Shown here piece after piece: positions 60,141 through 64,000 of a DNA stretch of 64,000 bases (positions are counted from its first letter, which is position 1; each line of letters begins with the position of its first letter). A program made the position numbers and the translations under genes. The stretch comes from Rostratula benghalensis (lineage: Eukaryota > Chordata > Aves > Charadriiformes > Rostratulidae). The notes under the pieces were generated by a model, which was given only the letters and a program-made list of their open reading frames with translations, was not told the origin of the DNA and ran no database searches. The stretch lies in NCBI GenBank assembly GCA_013399305.1, contig VXAI01000025.1, forward strand, positions 5,163,593-5,227,592, written 5' to 3'.

Positions 60141-63100
60141 ATAATAAAAAGGAGAATCATTTTGACAGCAGCAGGTTGGAAAGCAGTGAGAAACTGGCTC
60201 CCATTTTGCTTTAATTTTGACTGATCAATCTCAAGAGGTTACAACCAAATTCAAATGCCATTTGCTTTTTTGTGACAGAGATGAGCATAAGTTATTTCTG
60301 CTGCCTGACCTGGCCCCAGCTCCTCCTGGGGTCCCTCCTTGCAGCTCACTCCTGCAGAGGATTTGTGTCATTTGAGTCATGAGGAATCATGGTCACCATT
60401 TGCTTATTTGAACTCAGCCTATCAAAACAAGGAAAACAAAACTTTTTTTCCTGCCAATACAGAGAGCTAAACCTCTGTTTTCTGTCCTTCTGGAAACCTA
60501 AGCAATTGCTTGCTACTGGCTTATAGATGTATGTTCAAAGATTATAGAAAAAATTATTAAATAGCCCTTTTCTGGCACACAGTTCTATTTTCCCTATACC
60601 TTCCCTTCTCCAAGCTTCAGCTAATAGGGCTGCAAAGTAACCAAGTTCTTCTCCATACACAAAAATCCCAGGACAAGAGGTATTAACTCATGTGCTATTT
60701 CCCCATGAGGATAGAGCAGACACGATGGCAGAGTCACCTCCCTCTGCACTATGCCCTCACATTTCACTAGGGATGCGTGTCTACCCTGGGCAGGTGTTCA
60801 GTAGGGCCTGCCAGAACTAAGTATATTCAGCTGCTACAACCACTACTAGAGCACACTATCCTTCCTTCTCCACAGATTTATTATCACCTTAGAGCATTTA
60901 ATAGGAAGTTTTAAGGAATTCTGGATTTAAGACGACCTAAAAGGGTCATTTTAACCTGGCCAATGATGGTACTCACTGTGTCTGGATGCTAAGGCCACTG
61001 CTATTTTCAGTAATGTTTATAAAACATTAACACTTTTCTTTTGTTCACTTGAGGAACTGTGTGGATACCACACTGTGCTTCACACATGAAGCATACATAA
61101 GCATAACCTTTAGAAAATTAGTTCAAACAGGAGGTAGGTGGCAGGAGGCAGGAAAGTATTCCCTTCCTCAGAATTCACATGAAAAAAGCTTGGTGAGGTA
61201 TTGGGCAGTGGGCACAGCAGATGCTCAAGAGGAGGTGGCAGGTTCTGAGATGGCCTGTGAATTTTGTTAACAATGTGCACATAAAACTTCCCAAACACTC
61301 CAAAATCTTTAGTAATAGTTTAGCACTTGAGCACCAAAAAACCCAGCAACCAAACATAACACCAAAAAAACCCCCCAACTTTTCTTTTGAGAGCTCTAGA
61401 GTGCCCAAGAAAAAAAGGTATGGCATCACTACCATGCCATCACTCTCCTAGAACCTCCCTTGTCTTAGGCTTTACAGTACAATGTGTATCTCTGAAAATA
61501 TCAGTTTGGCCTTCACAAAGTCAGGAGCTCCTGAACACATAAAATGCTTTTAAAACATTTTAATTGAAGAAACCAGACGGCTTCACACACACTGCAGAGC
61601 TAGAGAGTAAAAGAACAAGAGTTTTCCCAATTTCATCTAATTTAACGTCTGTCACTATAGATCTAGAACTGCCTGCTTCTAACACATGGGAAGCCCGATC
61701 AAAAAAAAGTGATGCTCAATAGTGAACAAAAAATATAAAATATCAAAAAAAAAGTTAGGAGCCTGGAGATCATACATCTCTTATTTTCCTAGCTAACATC
61801 TTGGTGTTTGAGTTAAGGGAGAGTAAAAACAAGCATTAGAAGCAATACTGTAGTAGTAATGCAGCATTTCCACACTCAGTTGAAACTTTATTACACACAA
61901 CCAATTGATTGATTAAACACTAGAAGACAGATACTGACAAAACCTTAGAACTGCAAGCAATGACAAACATTAGAAAATAAAAAATGATTAAACAGAAAAG
62001 GCCCTTTTTTATTGCAACATGCCTTGATCTCAGCAAAATTCTACAGGAGCGATTTGCAGCTCAAAAAAATTTGCAGCCTTAAACACAACTGAAATGCATT
62101 TCTAATAAAAAAATTATTAAAAGCAGATATGCTTTTTAATATTTTCTTTTCCTTTGGTAGTAGGATCAGCTCTCTGTTCTGCAAGTCTTTTCTGCCCATA
62201 CAAATCAGCTCATTTTTCAGTGGTTTAAAAACGATGGACAGAGTGCTGTAATCACACCCAGAATATATGAAACAATCCAGAAGCCACAAAAAGGGTAGCG
62301 AGTTCCAGCAATATTCCACATTTCACTGAGTTTACCTGCTCTCTTTAACCTCTCTTTGCCAGACAGCTGGTGTTTTGCTTTTGAATCTTGAATCTTCCCA
62401 GGATTCAAAAATGTTTTCAGTGTTCAGTCCCAAGGGCTAGACTTTGCCTATTTGTGCACATCTCTGGGTACCACAACCTCCTAGCACACGTATCTGTTCG
62501 TGTCCTTTCAAATCTCCATACATACAGCATATAGACATTGGTTTGAAGTGATATTCAACATCCCAAGTGTAGAGTTTAAAGCAAACTCAGCAGCAAGTTT
62601 CATGTTCTGTAATCACCAGTACATTGCAAAGGCTGTGGGACAAGACTTTGCAAGTGTACAACACATTTGAAGCAAACTATTTTAATGCTGTGATGCAGAT
62701 TTTATTTCACATTCCCCTCCATAACACTGCAAAGAAAAAACTACACATTGCAGACCCAGAGCTCAGAAATTACACGGTCTATATCCTCACAGGTGCAGAA
62801 AGCATTTCCAGTGGAAATGCATCTGTCCCTCAGGCAAAAAAAGAAGGAGTTTTAGGAATCAAGAGAGAGGATGACAAGTCAGCTGGGTTAATGGGAGGGG
62901 AGGGAATTCTGGCCAGAGGAAGAACAGGTCACAGGCTGTATAGAGTCATACTGTTCTATGAAACTAATGAATTTTTAAAAAACTTCCACTGAAATTGTTA
63001 GTTGCACTGTTGAACAGACAACGAGAGTGTAATTTATTCAAATAAGGAGTCTTTTTCTTTCTCCTTTTCTTTCTTTCCTTCATTTTGGGTAAATCATCCA

Positions 63101-64000
63101 AAACCCTTTTCCCCCGCATATGAAGTCCTTCCCCTCCCTCACCCACACAAAATAATTCTGCAAATACAATTTTTTCTTTTTTAATTTGAAGCTCACTGGT
63201 TGAGTAGTTCATTTTAAAATACCCATCTGAAATTTTTACAGCCAGATGTTGAGACAGGTTGGCATGACAGCCATTTCCCTTGTTCGGAGTGGATGATTGT
63301 GTCGTATACAAGCTCAGACTTCCACTGTAACTCTTTAGGAACAGGAACTGGAAATCTCATCTAATAGTCAAACATCTTCCCTTAAAAACTCTGTGCATTC
63401 ATGAACTTCCTAAAACCAATATAATTTGCAAGGTCATTCCAACAAAGCAAACCCAAAGTCACCACAAACAGATCTCAGCTAATTCATTTAAAAGACAAGT
63501 ATTTACTGTAACATCCTGCAGTATTTCTCCATCAGGTTCTGTCCAGAAACTGATCAAGAACTCCTGTATAAAGCACTCTGTTCAGACTGCCTTTAAAATC
63601 ACTTTATCATAGTCATACAGGGTGACATTTCACAATTTTTTTCCAATTCTGAGGCTGAATGAGGCCTTTCAAAATACTTAGGCACACCAAAGCAAATATA
63701 TTATTCTGGACAGTCAATGAAAGCCATGTGCAGCTGAAATACTGTGTTCTTAGGTAATATTTGAGTTCACCCTAAGAACATGATAATGTTTATCAGTAAT
63801 CTTGTCCTCACCTGAGAAAAGGGAACCCTTGGCACACCCTAGTGAGGGGACTTGCCCAAGACCAGACACCACCAATTAACTTTGGCCTCTATAATCCATC
63901 TCCTCTGTGCTCTCTCCACTTGTCAAAGTTTGTTTTTTTCCCCCAGAGATACTGAGCATCCCATTGAAACAACCAAATCCCATCTGACACATCTGAAAAG
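60141..64000. other. non-coding stretch, no gene seen
   Basis: Unique AT-rich sequence to the window end, with an A/C-rich patch at 61335-61380 and a pyrimidine tract at 63050-63084. Open frames (61049-61451, 62041-62408, 62624-63311) overlap on both strands; none has a recognisable domain. The pyrimidine tract explains the lysine/arginine-rich stretch in one minus frame. Confidence 0.65.

Noticed and set aside
62892..62905. G-rich run GGGAGGGGAGGG as a G-quadruplex
   Set aside because: Only three G tracts; a fourth is missing nearby.

Overview
The window looks like vertebrate, most likely avian, non-coding nuclear DNA. The clearest evidence is three fragments of CR1, the LINE family that dominates bird genomes. 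One is a 3' end running into the family-typical end TGATTCTATG (44890-45210), one is a shorter 3' end (12069-12196), and one is a broken piece of the reverse-transcriptase ORF (36240-36755). All three are on the + strand. There are no Alu or L1 elements. Other recognisable repeats are old and decayed: MIR-like or other ancient amniote SINE fragments near 5.2, 46.3-46.6 and 59 kb, and small pieces of an old amniote repeat containing a GGAGTTTTGCC-type core. A crocodilian or turtle origin is less likely but is not excluded by sequence alone.

I found no host protein-coding gene, exon, tRNA, rRNA or recognisable microRNA. Open frames are short, overlap on both strands, and carry no domain I recognise. 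The longest (31343-31909, 188 codons) is a stop-poor stretch with no protein family signature. The window is therefore best read as a gene desert or the inside of a very large intron. No bacterial features (operons, ribosome binding sites, CRISPR, IS elements) exist or are expected.

Layout: 0-7 kb is mostly unique DNA with a GC-rich nested inverted repeat at 4890-4979 and an old SINE at 5190-5370. 7.3-10.7 kb holds three CpG-retaining patches (7310-7660, 8401-8775, 10401-10705), unusual for this CpG-poor background. 12 kb has a CR1 tail. 16021-16080 has a CpG-dense patch around a 21-base inverted repeat. 17.1-17.4, 19.56-20.4, 22.98-23.12, 29.98-30.25, 33.49-33.65, 49.6-49.96 and 59.86-60.14 kb are AT-rich stretches dense in homeodomain/POU-like cores and are candidate conserved non-coding elements. 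26.49-26.55 kb has a striking cluster of perfect palindromes. 36.2 kb and 44.9 kb are CR1. 46.2-46.6 kb has two old SINE copies in inverted orientation. The last 10 kb is largely unique.

The main hypothesis is that the window is regulatory sequence around a developmental gene lying outside it. That is inference: it rests on motif and CpG content read by eye, not on alignment. Chance expectations quoted in the findings are simple arithmetic assuming equal base frequencies and are only orders of magnitude.
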